A stretch of 64,000 nucleotides of DNA from JASSUD01 sp031963415 (GTDB lineage Bacteria; Pseudomonadota; Gammaproteobacteria; Burkholderiales; Burkholderiaceae), in contig JASSUI010000001.1 of assembly GCA_031963415.1 (NCBI GenBank), forward strand, positions 2,232,001-2,296,000. The letters run 5' to 3'. Shown one piece after another: positions 26,583 to 36,000 of the stretch. Numbering within the stretch: the stretch's first letter is position 1; every line of letters starts with the position of its first letter. A program made the position numbers and the translations under genes. The notes under the pieces were generated by a model. It was not told the DNA's origin. It did not search any database and saw only the letters and a list, made by a program, of their open reading frames with translations.

Positions 26583-27269
26583 ATGCCTGATTTAAATTGG
26601 ACTTTACCTATTGCTCGCTGGTCTGCATTGAATGCCGATACGGCAGCGCCTGATGTGGGTTTTATTGAGCCTATGTTGCGTCGGCGTTTGAGTACGTTGT
26701 CAAAGATGGCTTTAAGCGTCGCGCATGATTGTGCACCGGTAGATCAGCCAGCGAGAGTTGTTTTTGCTTCTCGCCATGGGGAACTGTATCGAACTGCCGA
26801 GTTGCTTAAATCGATGGTACAGACCCAGCCTTTATCTCCCAATGCCTTTAGTCTTTCGGTATTAAACGCGGCTGCAGGCGTTTTTAGTATCATGCGCGGC
26901 GATCACTCAAATATCACAGCGTTGGCGGCTGGCCCGGAAACGCTTGGGTATGCATTGCTTGAAGCATTTGCCCAATACACCTCTGAACCACAAGTACCAG
27001 TGCTAGTGGTCTATGCAGATGAGCCACTTGATCCTATCTTTCGTTCAGCTGAGGATCGCGATGTATCTCCTAATGCCTTGGCATTATGGATAACGGGTGA
27101 TGCGACAAGTACACTTGAATGCTGCGTGGGCGACAATAGCTCGGCACAGAAACTTGTTTCCACGCTTTATTCGCGTCAATTTAATGCTGCTTTACATTGC
27201 CTTGAAACACATCAGCCAGCCTGTTGGGACGGAGTCGAGTCAACCTGGTCCTGGCGTTGGCGCCAATAG
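26583..27269 (+). CDS. apeC: Ketosynthase-like chain length factor of aryl-polyene-type cluster
   Basis: A 228-residue protein of the beta-ketoacyl-synthase-like family (N-terminal-like, PF13723 type). I use ATG 26583 (MPDLNWTLPIARWSAL); an upstream TTG start is less likely. The segments VVFASRHGELYRTAELLKSM and SLSVLNAAAGVFSIMRGDHS are typical, and no active-site cysteine is present. In aryl polyene synthesis ApeC pairs with the ketosynthase ApeO and sets chain length. It is the leftmost surviving gene of the cluster; the IS110 array ends 80 bp upstream, so further genes may have been lost there. Confidence 0.78.
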   Translation: MPDLNWTLPIARWSALNADTAAPDVGFIEPMLRRRLSTLSKMALSVAHDCAPVDQPARVVFASRHGELYRTAELLKSMVQTQPLSPNAFSLSVLNAAAGVFSIMRGDHSNITALAAGPETLGYALLEAFAQYTSEPQVPVLVVYADEPLDPIFRSAEDRDVSPNALALWITGDATSTLECCVGDNSSAQKLVSTLYSRQFNAALHCLETHQPACWDGVESTWSWRWRQ

Positions 27270-27360
27270 AGAGCAGGGTAACTACATGTTTCTAGGCAAT
27301 CAGATAAGATTTGGCAGTTATTTTCGTTACCAATAAAGATCTATAACTAATAGGAAAATT

Positions 27361-27636
27361 GTGAACGCTTTAAAGTTAGAAATTAAACAACTGCTGATTG
27401 AGGCGCTTAACCTTGAGGATTTAACCCCCGCTGATATCGGCGATGACACGCCTCTTTTTACAGGCGATGGAATTGGGCTTGATTCGATTGATGCGCTGGA
27501 AATCGGTATTGCGCTACGTAAAAAATATCAATTACAAATGGACGCAAAAGACATTCGTATGCAAGAGCATTTTCATTCGGTGAATACATTGGCTGATTTA
27601 GTCGTTAGTCAACGTGGCGATTCTGCTGAACATTGA
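27361..27636 (+). CDS. Acyl carrier protein
   Basis: A 91-residue acyl carrier protein with a GTG start and AGGA 7 bp upstream. The phosphopantetheine attachment motif is GLDSIDALEIG, with Ser42. It would carry the growing polyene chain. Known aryl polyene clusters usually encode two ACPs; only this one is seen here. The reading frame continues normally to its stop, followed by a 99-bp gap before the ligase gene. Confidence 0.9.
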   Translation: MNALKLEIKQLLIEALNLEDLTPADIGDDTPLFTGDGIGLDSIDALEIGIALRKKYQLQMDAKDIRMQEHFHSVNTLADLVVSQRGDSAEH

Positions 27637-27735
27637 ACCCTTTTTGATCTATCAAAATATCCCTGCTTGTCATTACCTCAACGTTAGGGCGCTGCGAATA
27701 TCTTCGGTGCGCGACAACGGCGTACCTTTATTGTG

Positions 27736-29457
27736 ATGTTGATACCTTTACACCTGTTATTTAGTCATCATTTTGCCGATAGCCGCGTAGTGTGTATCGA
27801 TAGTGATCGTGTGCTTGATTGGCGTCTATTCACCGAACGCACATCTGCTTTAGTGCAGGTTTTGCAGAATGAACGTTATAAAAATCGGACACGTTGGGCA
27901 TTGTGTATCGGTGACTCATTTGATTTTGCTTGTGGTTTATTCGCTTTGTTTGCCGCCGGTAAACAAGTTGTATTGCCGGCTAATCACAAACCCGCTGCAC
28001 TAGCGCAGCTAACCGGTTTATACGATAGCGTGCTAGATAATGTTGAGCGGTTGCTCGGGTGCGGAGGTAGCAAAGGCTGTGCTGAACTGACAATCGACCC
28101 GCATGCGCCGTTGAGTTTAGTCACTTCCGGTAGCAGTGGGGTCCCAAAAGTCGTACATAAGACGCTCGCGCAGTTTGATGCAGAAGTACGTACGCTATCG
28201 ACTTTGTGGGGAGCGGCAATGCAAGACGTGACAGTAGTCGCTAGTGTGCCGCATCACCATATCTATGGCTTGCTGTTTCGTTTGCTATGGCCGCTTGCTG
28301 CTGGTCAACCGTTCGATCGCATGATCTGCGTTGAGCCGGCGGATGTTAAGGCACGCCTGGCGGCACTGGGACGAACGATTTTGGTTTCGAGCCCGGCGCA
28401 GCTGGCGCGCTGGCCCTCACTGATTAAGTTAGATGAGTTCGTACCAGCGCCACGCTTTATTTTTTCATCGGGTGGCCCGCTTGCGGTTGAAACCGCTATC
28501 ACTTATGCAACTGTTTTGCAGGTGGCTCCAATTGAAGTGTATGGCAGTACTGAGACCGGTGGTATTGGTTGGCGTTGTCAGCACCCGCTATGCAGTGAAA
28601 ATGGCGCGGGTGACGCATGGACGCCAATGCCTGGCGTTGACGTACGCTGCACTGCCGATGGTGCATTACAGCTGCGCTCGCCACATTTATCAGACGACCA
28701 GTGGTTAGGCGTACAGGATGCTGTGCAGATTGGTACTGATGGGCGGTTTCGTCTACTGGGTCGATTGGATCGAATCATTAAATTGGAAGAAAAGCGAGTT
28801 TCATTATCTGAGCTAGAGCAAGTATTGGTGCGTCATCCGTGGGTGAAGCAAGCAGCGTTAGCGCAACTTAATGGTGCGCGTTTGAGGCTTGGCGCAGTGA
28901 TTGTATTGACGAGCGAAGGTAGCCACGCATGGCGAGACGCAGCAAGTCGTCAGCTAATGATCAAGGCGTTAAGACGTTATTTAGCCGAGTATTTCGATGC
29001 TGTCGTCCTGCCGCGATATTGGCGTATTCGTACACAGCTGCCTTTTGATGAGCGAGGCAAATTGTCTGCGTCAGCGCTTACCGCATGCTTTAAAACAAAT
29101 CCATTACAACCTGATGTGCTCGCTGAATGGAGCGAGGCTGATTCAGTGTTGCTCGAACTTTTTGTGCCTGCCACGTTGGTGCATTTCGAGGGTCATTTTC
29201 CGAGCGTGCCTATTTTGCCAGGTGTGGTCCAAATTGATTGGGCTGCGCGCTATGCTGCGCGTTATTTTGCAATAGACAGCCAGTTTCAAGGGCTTGACCA
29301 GATCAAGTTCTTTTCGATGGTGCGCCCAAACACGATGCTGAGGTTGGCTTTGACGTTTGATGCGCCGCGTGCACGAGTTGAGTTTCGTTATTACGCGGGC
29401 AAACAAGTGTATGCAAGCGGGCGGATTGTTTATGGTCAAGACATAAGTGTTCAATGA
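27736..29457 (+). CDS. AMP-dependent acyl ligase fused to a hot-dog dehydratase (ApeH-ApeI type)
   Basis: 573 residues from ATG 27736. The N-terminal part is an adenylating ligase: LVTSGSSGVPKVVHKT (about 124-139), YGSTETGGIGW (about 270), LLGRLDRIIKLEEKRVSLSE (about 337-356). It should activate an aromatic acid starter and load it on the ACP. The C-terminal 120 residues form a FabZ/ApeI-like hot-dog domain (FEGHFPSVPILPGVVQIDWA, about 482-501) for dehydration of 3-hydroxyacyl-ACP. In the E. coli type cluster these are separate genes, apeH and apeI. The stop overlaps the start of the ammonia-lyase gene by 4 bp. Confidence 0.85.
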   Translation: MLIPLHLLFSHHFADSRVVCIDSDRVLDWRLFTERTSALVQVLQNERYKNRTRWALCIGDSFDFACGLFALFAAGKQVVLPANHKPAALAQLTGLYDSVLDNVERLLGCGGSKGCAELTIDPHAPLSLVTSGSSGVPKVVHKTLAQFDAEVRTLSTLWGAAMQDVTVVASVPHHHIYGLLFRLLWPLAAGQPFDRMICVEPADVKARLAALGRTILVSSPAQLARWPSLIKLDEFVPAPRFIFSSGGPLAVETAITYATVLQVAPIEVYGSTETGGIGWRCQHPLCSENGAGDAWTPMPGVDVRCTADGALQLRSPHLSDDQWLGVQDAVQIGTDGRFRLLGRLDRIIKLEEKRVSLSELEQVLVRHPWVKQAALAQLNGARLRLGAVIVLTSEGSHAWRDAASRQLMIKALRRYLAEYFDAVVLPRYWRIRTQLPFDERGKLSASALTACFKTNPLQPDVLAEWSEADSVLLELFVPATLVHFEGHFPSVPILPGVVQIDWAARYAARYFAIDSQFQGLDQIKFFSMVRPNTMLRLALTFDAPRARVEFRYYAGKQVYASGRIVYGQDISVQ

Positions 29458-31088
29458 TTAACAACATAAGTGAAATGTATAACGCATATCGTTCAACTGA
29501 AGATTCTGTCGCTCCCACGCTTGAGCACGTCGTTATCGGCGCACGCCGACTTACTATTGAGGAAGTACTGGCCGTGGCTGAGCGAGGCGCAAAGATGCGT
29601 CTTAATCAGCAGCAGGCCTTTCGTGAAAAAATTGAGCGTGGCGCAAACTATTTGCGCGATTGCCTTGCGCGCGGTGCAACTGTCTATGGTGTGAATACAG
29701 GCTATGGCGATGCTTGCGAGGTCACTGTGCCGCCAACGTTGGTCGAATCATTACCGTTACAGCTAACTCGTTATCATGGCTGCGGCATGGGCGAGTATTT
29801 AGAAGAGGGTGCCACCCTGGCTGTAATGGTGGCACGTCTTAACTCGCTTGCTCACGGCTATTCTGGTGTGCGTTGGGTGCTACTGGAAACACTCATGCAA
29901 CTGATTAATGAGCGTGTTTTGCCTCGTATTCCCGCTGAGGGATCAGTGGGCGCCAGTGGTGATTTAACCCCGCTTTCTTATGTAGCAGCGGCACTTGTTG
30001 GTGAGCGTGAGGTCGTTCATCTAAAACAGTTGCGTAGAGCAAGTGATGTGCTCGCCGAACTTGGCATCGCGCCTCTCGTGCTGGCCCCGAAAGAAGGGCT
30101 CGCGCTAATGAATGGTACGGCGGTGATGACTGGTTTAGCCTGCCTCGCTTGGCGCCGGGCTGATTATCTGACGCGTTTAGCGTGCCGCTTAACAGCGCTT
30201 ACCACCGTGGCACTGAACGGACGGGCCGCTCATTTTGATGCTCGTCTCTTTGAAGCCAAGCCGCATAGAGGGCAGGGCGAGGCAGCAGCGTGGATTCGGG
30301 CCGATTTAAGTGGTCGCCCAGACACGAGTGCGCAACGTGTACAGGATCGTTATTCAGTGCGCTGTGCGCCACATATTATTGGGGTTGCGCGTGATGCACT
30401 GAGCTGGATACGGCGTGATATTGAAAATGAATTAAATAGCGCGAATGACAATCCATTAGTCGATCCGGATGATGAATGCATATTGCATGGCGGTAACTTT
30501 TACGGTGGTCATATTGCATTTGCGATGGATGCGTTAAAGGTTGCGGTAGCGAACTTAGCTGATTTAATGGATCGTCAATTAGCGTTGCTAGTCGATAGCA
30601 AATTTAATCACGGACTGCCATCTAATCTGTCTGGTAGTAGCGGCGAGCATGCAGCAATCAATCATGGCTTCAAAGCGGTGCAGATCAGTGCTTCTGCATG
30701 GACTGCCGAAGCGCTTAAATTGACGATGCCTGCCAGTGTATTTTCACGTTCAACGGAATCCCATAACCAAGACAAAGTGAGCATGGGCACTATCGCTGCG
30801 CGAGATTGCTTGCGTGTACTCACCTTGACTGAACAAGTTGCTGCTGCGCATACACTCGCAACAGTCCAAGCGGCGACGCTGCGTTTACGCGACTCGAGCA
30901 TCCCTGCGTTGCCCGCTGTATTGACAGAGTTCATGCGCATGAGTCAAACACACTCAACTTTCGTAGACGAAGATCGGGCGCTTGAACCTGACTTGCGGAC
31001 TACCCTGCACTGGATACAGGCTGGTGCAGTGCCACTTTATAACGATCTGACGAGTGCGCTAGACCCTGCAGGAGAGCTTCATGGCTAA
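29454..31088 (+). CDS. Aromatic amino acid ammonia-lyase (HAL/PAL/TAL family)
   Basis: 544 residues. The MIO cofactor motif GSVGASGDLTPLSY has Ala167-Ser168-Gly169, and the catalytic tyrosine is Tyr78 in VYGVNTGYG. The selectivity region reads QLTRYHGCG with His108; a histidine here is associated with tyrosine rather than phenylalanine preference in bacterial TAL enzymes, so 4-coumarate is the likely product (inference). It probably supplies the aromatic starter to the ligase encoded just upstream. It overlaps the upstream gene by 4 bp and the thioesterase gene by 8 bp. Confidence 0.85.
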   Translation: MINNISEMYNAYRSTEDSVAPTLEHVVIGARRLTIEEVLAVAERGAKMRLNQQQAFREKIERGANYLRDCLARGATVYGVNTGYGDACEVTVPPTLVESLPLQLTRYHGCGMGEYLEEGATLAVMVARLNSLAHGYSGVRWVLLETLMQLINERVLPRIPAEGSVGASGDLTPLSYVAAALVGEREVVHLKQLRRASDVLAELGIAPLVLAPKEGLALMNGTAVMTGLACLAWRRADYLTRLACRLTALTTVALNGRAAHFDARLFEAKPHRGQGEAAAWIRADLSGRPDTSAQRVQDRYSVRCAPHIIGVARDALSWIRRDIENELNSANDNPLVDPDDECILHGGNFYGGHIAFAMDALKVAVANLADLMDRQLALLVDSKFNHGLPSNLSGSSGEHAAINHGFKAVQISASAWTAEALKLTMPASVFSRSTESHNQDKVSMGTIAARDCLRVLTLTEQVAAAHTLATVQAATLRLRDSSIPALPAVLTEFMRMSQTHSTFVDEDRALEPDLRTTLHWIQAGAVPLYNDLTSALDPAGELHG

Positions 31089-31533
31089 TCAGATCGATCC
31101 ATCTTTATTGACTGCGACCGTTAGCATCGAAGTACCGTTTCACGATATTGATTCGATGAATGTTTGTTGGCACGGCCATTACGTAAAGTATTTCGAGATT
31201 GCCCGTAGCGCATTACTGCGTAGTTTTGAGTATGACGCGATGCGTTTATCGAATTACCTGTGGCCGGTGGTTGAATGTCAATTGAAATACATGCGGCCTG
31301 CTCGTTATGGTCAGTTGTTGAATGTGAGCGCTAAGCTGCTTGAATATGAGAGTCGACTCAAGATTGGCTACTTAATTACCGACCAGGCAAGCGGTGAGCA
31401 GTTGACAAAGGGCTATACGATCCAAGTAGCGGTTGATGCGCAAACTCAAGCATTGCAATTTGCATTGCCACGGGAGCTATTAGACAAATTAGAGTCGATA
31501 GGCGTAACTCGCTCAGCGCCCCCCAAACAATAG
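31081..31533 (+). CDS. apeK: Hot-dog acyl-ACP/CoA thioesterase
   Basis: A 150-residue 4-hydroxybenzoyl-CoA-thioesterase-like protein. The active-site region is FHDIDSMNVCWHGHYVKYFE (about residues 20-39) with the conserved Asp, His, Tyr and Glu. In aryl polyene clusters a thioesterase of this type (ApeK) proofreads or releases chains. Start overlaps the ammonia-lyase stop by 8 bp. Confidence 0.8.
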   Translation: MANQIDPSLLTATVSIEVPFHDIDSMNVCWHGHYVKYFEIARSALLRSFEYDAMRLSNYLWPVVECQLKYMRPARYGQLLNVSAKLLEYESRLKIGYLITDQASGEQLTKGYTIQVAVDAQTQALQFALPRELLDKLESIGVTRSAPPKQ

Positions 31534-31549
31534 CTATTCAAGGTACGTC

Positions 31550-32743
31550 ATGAGTAAGCCGCGTTGCTATTTAAATGCTTTTAGCATGATTAATGCGCTG
31601 GGTGATGATCTAGCCGTGATTGGGCGTCGTTTGGCGCAGGGTGATACTTCGGCTATGGTGACTGAGCAGGTTAGCGAAACGCTTGGTAAGTTAACTGTTG
31701 GCCGGGTGAGTCAAGTGCTGCCTCCTCCACCGCCTGCACTAGCACGCGATGATTGCAGAAATAATCGTTTACTGTTGGCAGCTTTGACAAAAATTGAAAG
31801 CGAGCTCGAACAGATAATCACTCGCTATGGTCATTCTAAGATCGGTGTTGTGTTGGGTACAACAACCTCAGGTATTGTCGCAGCTGAAACGATGCTTGCT
31901 GAGCAAGCTGTTGGCCGGCCCGTTCCTGCAAGCTACGATTACCAACAGGTTGAAATGGGCGCTGCAGCATTATTTGTGGCTAAGGTGCTCGGTGTGACGG
32001 GGCCGACATACACGATTTCAACGGCCTGTACTTCAAGTGCAAAAGTTTTTGCGGTCGCGCGCCGATTACTACAAATTGGTCTGTGCGATGCAGTCGTGGT
32101 GGGTGGAGCAGATACCTTGAGTGGTTTGACGCTTGGAGGATTTAGTGCGCTAGAGTCGATCAGCCCCCAGTTAATCAACCCAATGAGTCGCAATCGCTGC
32201 GGCATCAACTTAGGTGAGGGCGCAGCCCTTTTTATTATGAGCCGCGATGAGGCGTCCATTGCACTGTTGGGTGTCGGAGAATCAAGTGATGCTTACCATA
32301 TATCTGCGCCCGACCCACGGGGGAGTGGTGCCGAGATGGCACTACGTGCGGCACTTCATGATGCGGCGCTCGACGCATCCGAAATTGCTTATGTGAATAT
32401 GCATGGCACGGCTACGCCCAAAAATGACGAGATGGAGAGTGGCGTAATGCAGCGCGTGTTTCCCGATGGTGTGCCAGCGAGCAGCACCAAGCCACTCGTA
32501 GGTCATTTACTAGGAGCGGCAGGTGGCACCGAACTGGGTTTTTGTTGTCTCGCACTCAATGGCATGGCTCCATCGTTACCGCCGCATATATGGGATGGTG
32601 CGGTGGATGAACGATTACCGCAGCTTGACTTGGTACAACCTGGTCAAATGCTCGAAATGCCGAAAGGTGCTCAGCGACGCATATGCATGAGCAACTCATT
32701 TGCGTTTGGTGGGAGTAATGTCAGCTTGATTATTGGGAGTTGA
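31550..32743 (+). CDS. apeO: Beta-ketoacyl-ACP synthase, FabF-like
   Basis: A 397-residue elongating ketosynthase with a full catalytic triad: Cys160 (STACTSS), His285 (HGTATPKND) and His319 (GHLLGAAGG). It would form the heterodimer with the ApeC-type chain length factor and extend the aryl-primed chain with malonyl-ACP. It is the last cluster gene before the inserted NACHT-WD40 locus; its logical partners, dehydratase and ketoreductase, resume 6.4 kb downstream. Confidence 0.88.
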   Translation: MSKPRCYLNAFSMINALGDDLAVIGRRLAQGDTSAMVTEQVSETLGKLTVGRVSQVLPPPPPALARDDCRNNRLLLAALTKIESELEQIITRYGHSKIGVVLGTTTSGIVAAETMLAEQAVGRPVPASYDYQQVEMGAAALFVAKVLGVTGPTYTISTACTSSAKVFAVARRLLQIGLCDAVVVGGADTLSGLTLGGFSALESISPQLINPMSRNRCGINLGEGAALFIMSRDEASIALLGVGESSDAYHISAPDPRGSGAEMALRAALHDAALDASEIAYVNMHGTATPKNDEMESGVMQRVFPDGVPASSTKPLVGHLLGAAGGTELGFCCLALNGMAPSLPPHIWDGAVDERLPQLDLVQPGQMLEMPKGAQRRICMSNSFAFGGSNVSLIIGS

Positions 32744-33027
32744 TCTGTAGGCGTCTTTGTCCTCGTATAGTGCTGAGATCAAACTGGGTCTGCCGCCATA
32801 AAAATAAAGATATAGGACTTACGCATTGACAGTATTTCGAAATTGTGAGTTGAGATGGTGCATGCCTGGGATGAAAGATTGAATAAATGTAGAGACGACG
32901 TTGGTATAAAGTTCACGCTGCCATTGGTAGGCATTCTTACTAATAGCCAGGCTGCGCCATGGTTGGGTGGTCGCGGTTTTCCCTATTTTCAAATTAAGTT
33001 TGAATAAAAAAGAACAAGAGAAGCGAG
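32744..33027. mobile_element. IS remnant: end repeat and transposase C-terminus
   Basis: The sequence AGGACTTACGCATTGACAG at 32814-32832 matches, in inverted orientation, 39114-39132 (16 of 19 bases by eye). Read on the minus strand, about 32826-32990 encodes a typical transposase C-terminus (SLAISKNAYQWQRELYTNVV, then FIPGMHHLNSQF), so this is the cut end of an IS. The promoter and RBS of the next gene (AAGAGAAGCGAG before ATG 33028) lie in the last 40 bp. Confidence 0.65.
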
Positions 33028-36000
33028 ATGTTAAGTATTACGAGTCAAAAACTCCCTATTCCCCTTGCGCGAGAAATTATCGATATCGATTTAGCGCAGG
33101 CACACACGCATAAGGAAAAAAAGCCCGCGATCGCTGACTACTATTATGAGCGAGTCGACGTTGCGCTACATAAGCTTGCTGAACATGAAGGGATCAAGCA
33201 GCCTAGCTTTTATGAGAGGAAACATTACTTTAGATCGGCGCGTACCCCTGAAACGGCTGAACAAAAGGCGTTGCAACAAAGTATTGCTGATGTGCATTTT
33301 GAGCGGGGTGAGGTGTTGAGCCGATTAAACAGCTTAGACAAAGCCCGGGCGCAGTATCGGAAAGCGGATGAGTGGGGACATCCGTCCGCGCAGGAAGCGT
33401 TAAAGGTATTGGGTCAACTTCCTTCCCGTCCAAGCAGCCTTTTTGGCTCGCCGGCAGGCTTACACAAAATCTCTTCTTTTAACTCAGGGGGATCTGTTCT
33501 TTCTGCCGCCCCCTCGCTTACGTCTATGCCTACGTCTCACATTGATGAGGCGCCTGCGTTCAAGTTTTTCTTAAAAAACCTACCGCTACATCCCCCCGCT
33601 TTGCCGCAAGCGGGGCAGTCTTTGAGGAATACTGAGCAGCTGGCTTACTGTCTGTTACTGCTATCTTTAAAGAAGGAGGAGGCAGCATCTGCCTCTAAGT
33701 TAAGTGCTGAAGAGTTAGCGTGGTTAGCGCGCGTGAAGCGAGATCAAGAGGCGTCAGAGCTTGGCCTACTCGCGCAGGATGTGATTCGTGCTTTTGAAAA
33801 AGATGAACTCAAAAATGCGTCAGCGGTGGCAGAGGTAGTGGCGTTAGCGCCGGTTTACGCACGCGACGATTTTCAAAAATTGCTCAATAAATTCATCACC
33901 AAGCTGAATGAGCTCGCGTTATTAGATTTTGATGTGCTGCACGGCTTAGCGGAGATGATTCGCCACGCTCCCGCTGATAGCTTGCGTACCGATGATTTAG
34001 TGAAGATTCTGAGCAATCTGGCTGATCGCCTCAAAAACACGCATGCACAAAGCGGTGACAATCAGTATCGTTTAGCGATCGCGATCTGCCAGGTGTTAGA
34101 TGCGATGGCGGATAACCAGGTCACTGATTTAAATCGTGAAGCATTGCATCAGCCACTCAAAGATTTATTTAATGGATTAAAGTCATCCAGTGATCCGTAT
34201 CTCGTCTATCAGGCCGAATATGCGTGCCAAGCATTAGCGTATGTGCCAGATGATGAAACGCCTTGGCAAGGCGCTTGGCGACGCGTCAGTGGGGTAGTCA
34301 GTGGGGTGTCAAAGTTTGCGAGTGCGGTGAAAGCATTTGATCTGAATGGCTTCGTCGATGGGGTCAAAAACCTCCAAGCTCCGATGATGGAATTGATTGA
34401 GGTGGCGAAAGAGACTTATGAAAAAGTGACTGCGCTGCAGGAAAGTGGACAGGCATTGATCGAAAGCCTGAAAGAAGGTTTTTCTTTTAATCGAAAACAC
34501 GTGTGGTATCCGATGCTACGCGGATTTGACGAAGTACCGTCAGATCAACTCAATGACTTTAAGCAAAAACTGATGCAGCCCGAGCTTAAAGCCTGCCGTT
34601 GGCATCTCACCTTTTTATGGGGCTTAAGCGAACGCTTAGCGAGGATCGCCGCGCATCCTGAGCAAAAAACGGATACCCGTAAGCAGGCGTTACAGTGGTT
34701 AGGCGAACTATACGAAGATGATCAGATGTGGAGTCAATCTCCGATCATCAAACAACGTGTAGTGCAGTTGATTCGTACGTTGGCAGACGATTCTCCTGTC
34801 AAAAAAGACGCCGATGAATGGATTGATCGCTTCAAAACAGTGGGCAACGCTGCGCAACAAACCTTCTACGAGGATTGTCTGAATGCCCCGTTAAATCCTT
34901 TCCCTCTCTACGAAGCTCGCCCTCAATCTATCTCGTTGAGTCTGTTAGATAAAGTCCAGAATAAGCAATCCTTAGAGCCGGTTTTACGTCAACTCAAAGC
35001 CCAATGCCTTGAACGTTGGCAAAATACGTTGTACGTGCCCCCACAGGGCAAAGCTAGCCTAGCTGCGTCAGACACGGAAACGTTTGATTTAGCTGATAAA
35101 GCCGAAGCGTTTTTTAACAGCGATAAAAAGGTGGCGTTGGTACTGGGTGAATCAGGGGCCGGTAAATCGACCTTTTTACGCTTTCTGGAAGTGACACTTT
35201 GGAAAAAATATCAAAAGGGTGGCCTGATTCCTTTATTCATTCCTTTGCCAACGATTGACAATCCAGAACAAGACTTCATCACTAAACATTTACGCCGTTT
35301 AGGCCTTGGCAAAGCGCAAATTCAGACGCTCAAGGAACACCGCCAGTTTGTGATCATTGGCGATGGTTATGATGAAAGTGGCGTGGATGACAATTTGTAC
35401 GAAAGCAATAAACTCAATCATCCGGGAGAATGGCGAGGCCAGCTCATCGTAGGCTGCCGCAGCCAACATCTGGGCGGCCACTATCGTCCCCGTTTTCAAC
35501 CGGCTAACCCGGCACAGTATGAAGAATGGGTGGTGACCTCTTTTGGTCCCACCCAAGTCAATCAATACATTGACGCCCATGTCGAGCTTAAACAACAGCA
35601 CAGAGAAGGCGCTCATGATGCATTCGATCTGCTGCATTGGGAGGTGCAAGACTATCAACGTGCCCTGACCCATATCGACGATAGCTTTAAGCGTACGCCC
35701 TTGTTATTAAAAACGGCTCTTGGCGTCCTACCGCGTTTATTGAACTTAGAAAGACAAGATGCCGCTTTGCTAACCCGCGCCACGCTCTATGATGAATCGA
35801 TGAAGGCCCGGTTTGAACGGGAAAAACAACGCTTACAAGGCAAAGAACTGACCGATGATCTGAAGAGTGCGTTTAATGATTTAGATCGGGAAGGGTTCGT
35901 CAAGCATTGCATGCAGTTTGTCACTCAACTGGCGGTCGCGATTTACGAAAAGAACCAGGGTAATCCGGTGGTCGAATACGATCCTTTTACCGACGAAGCG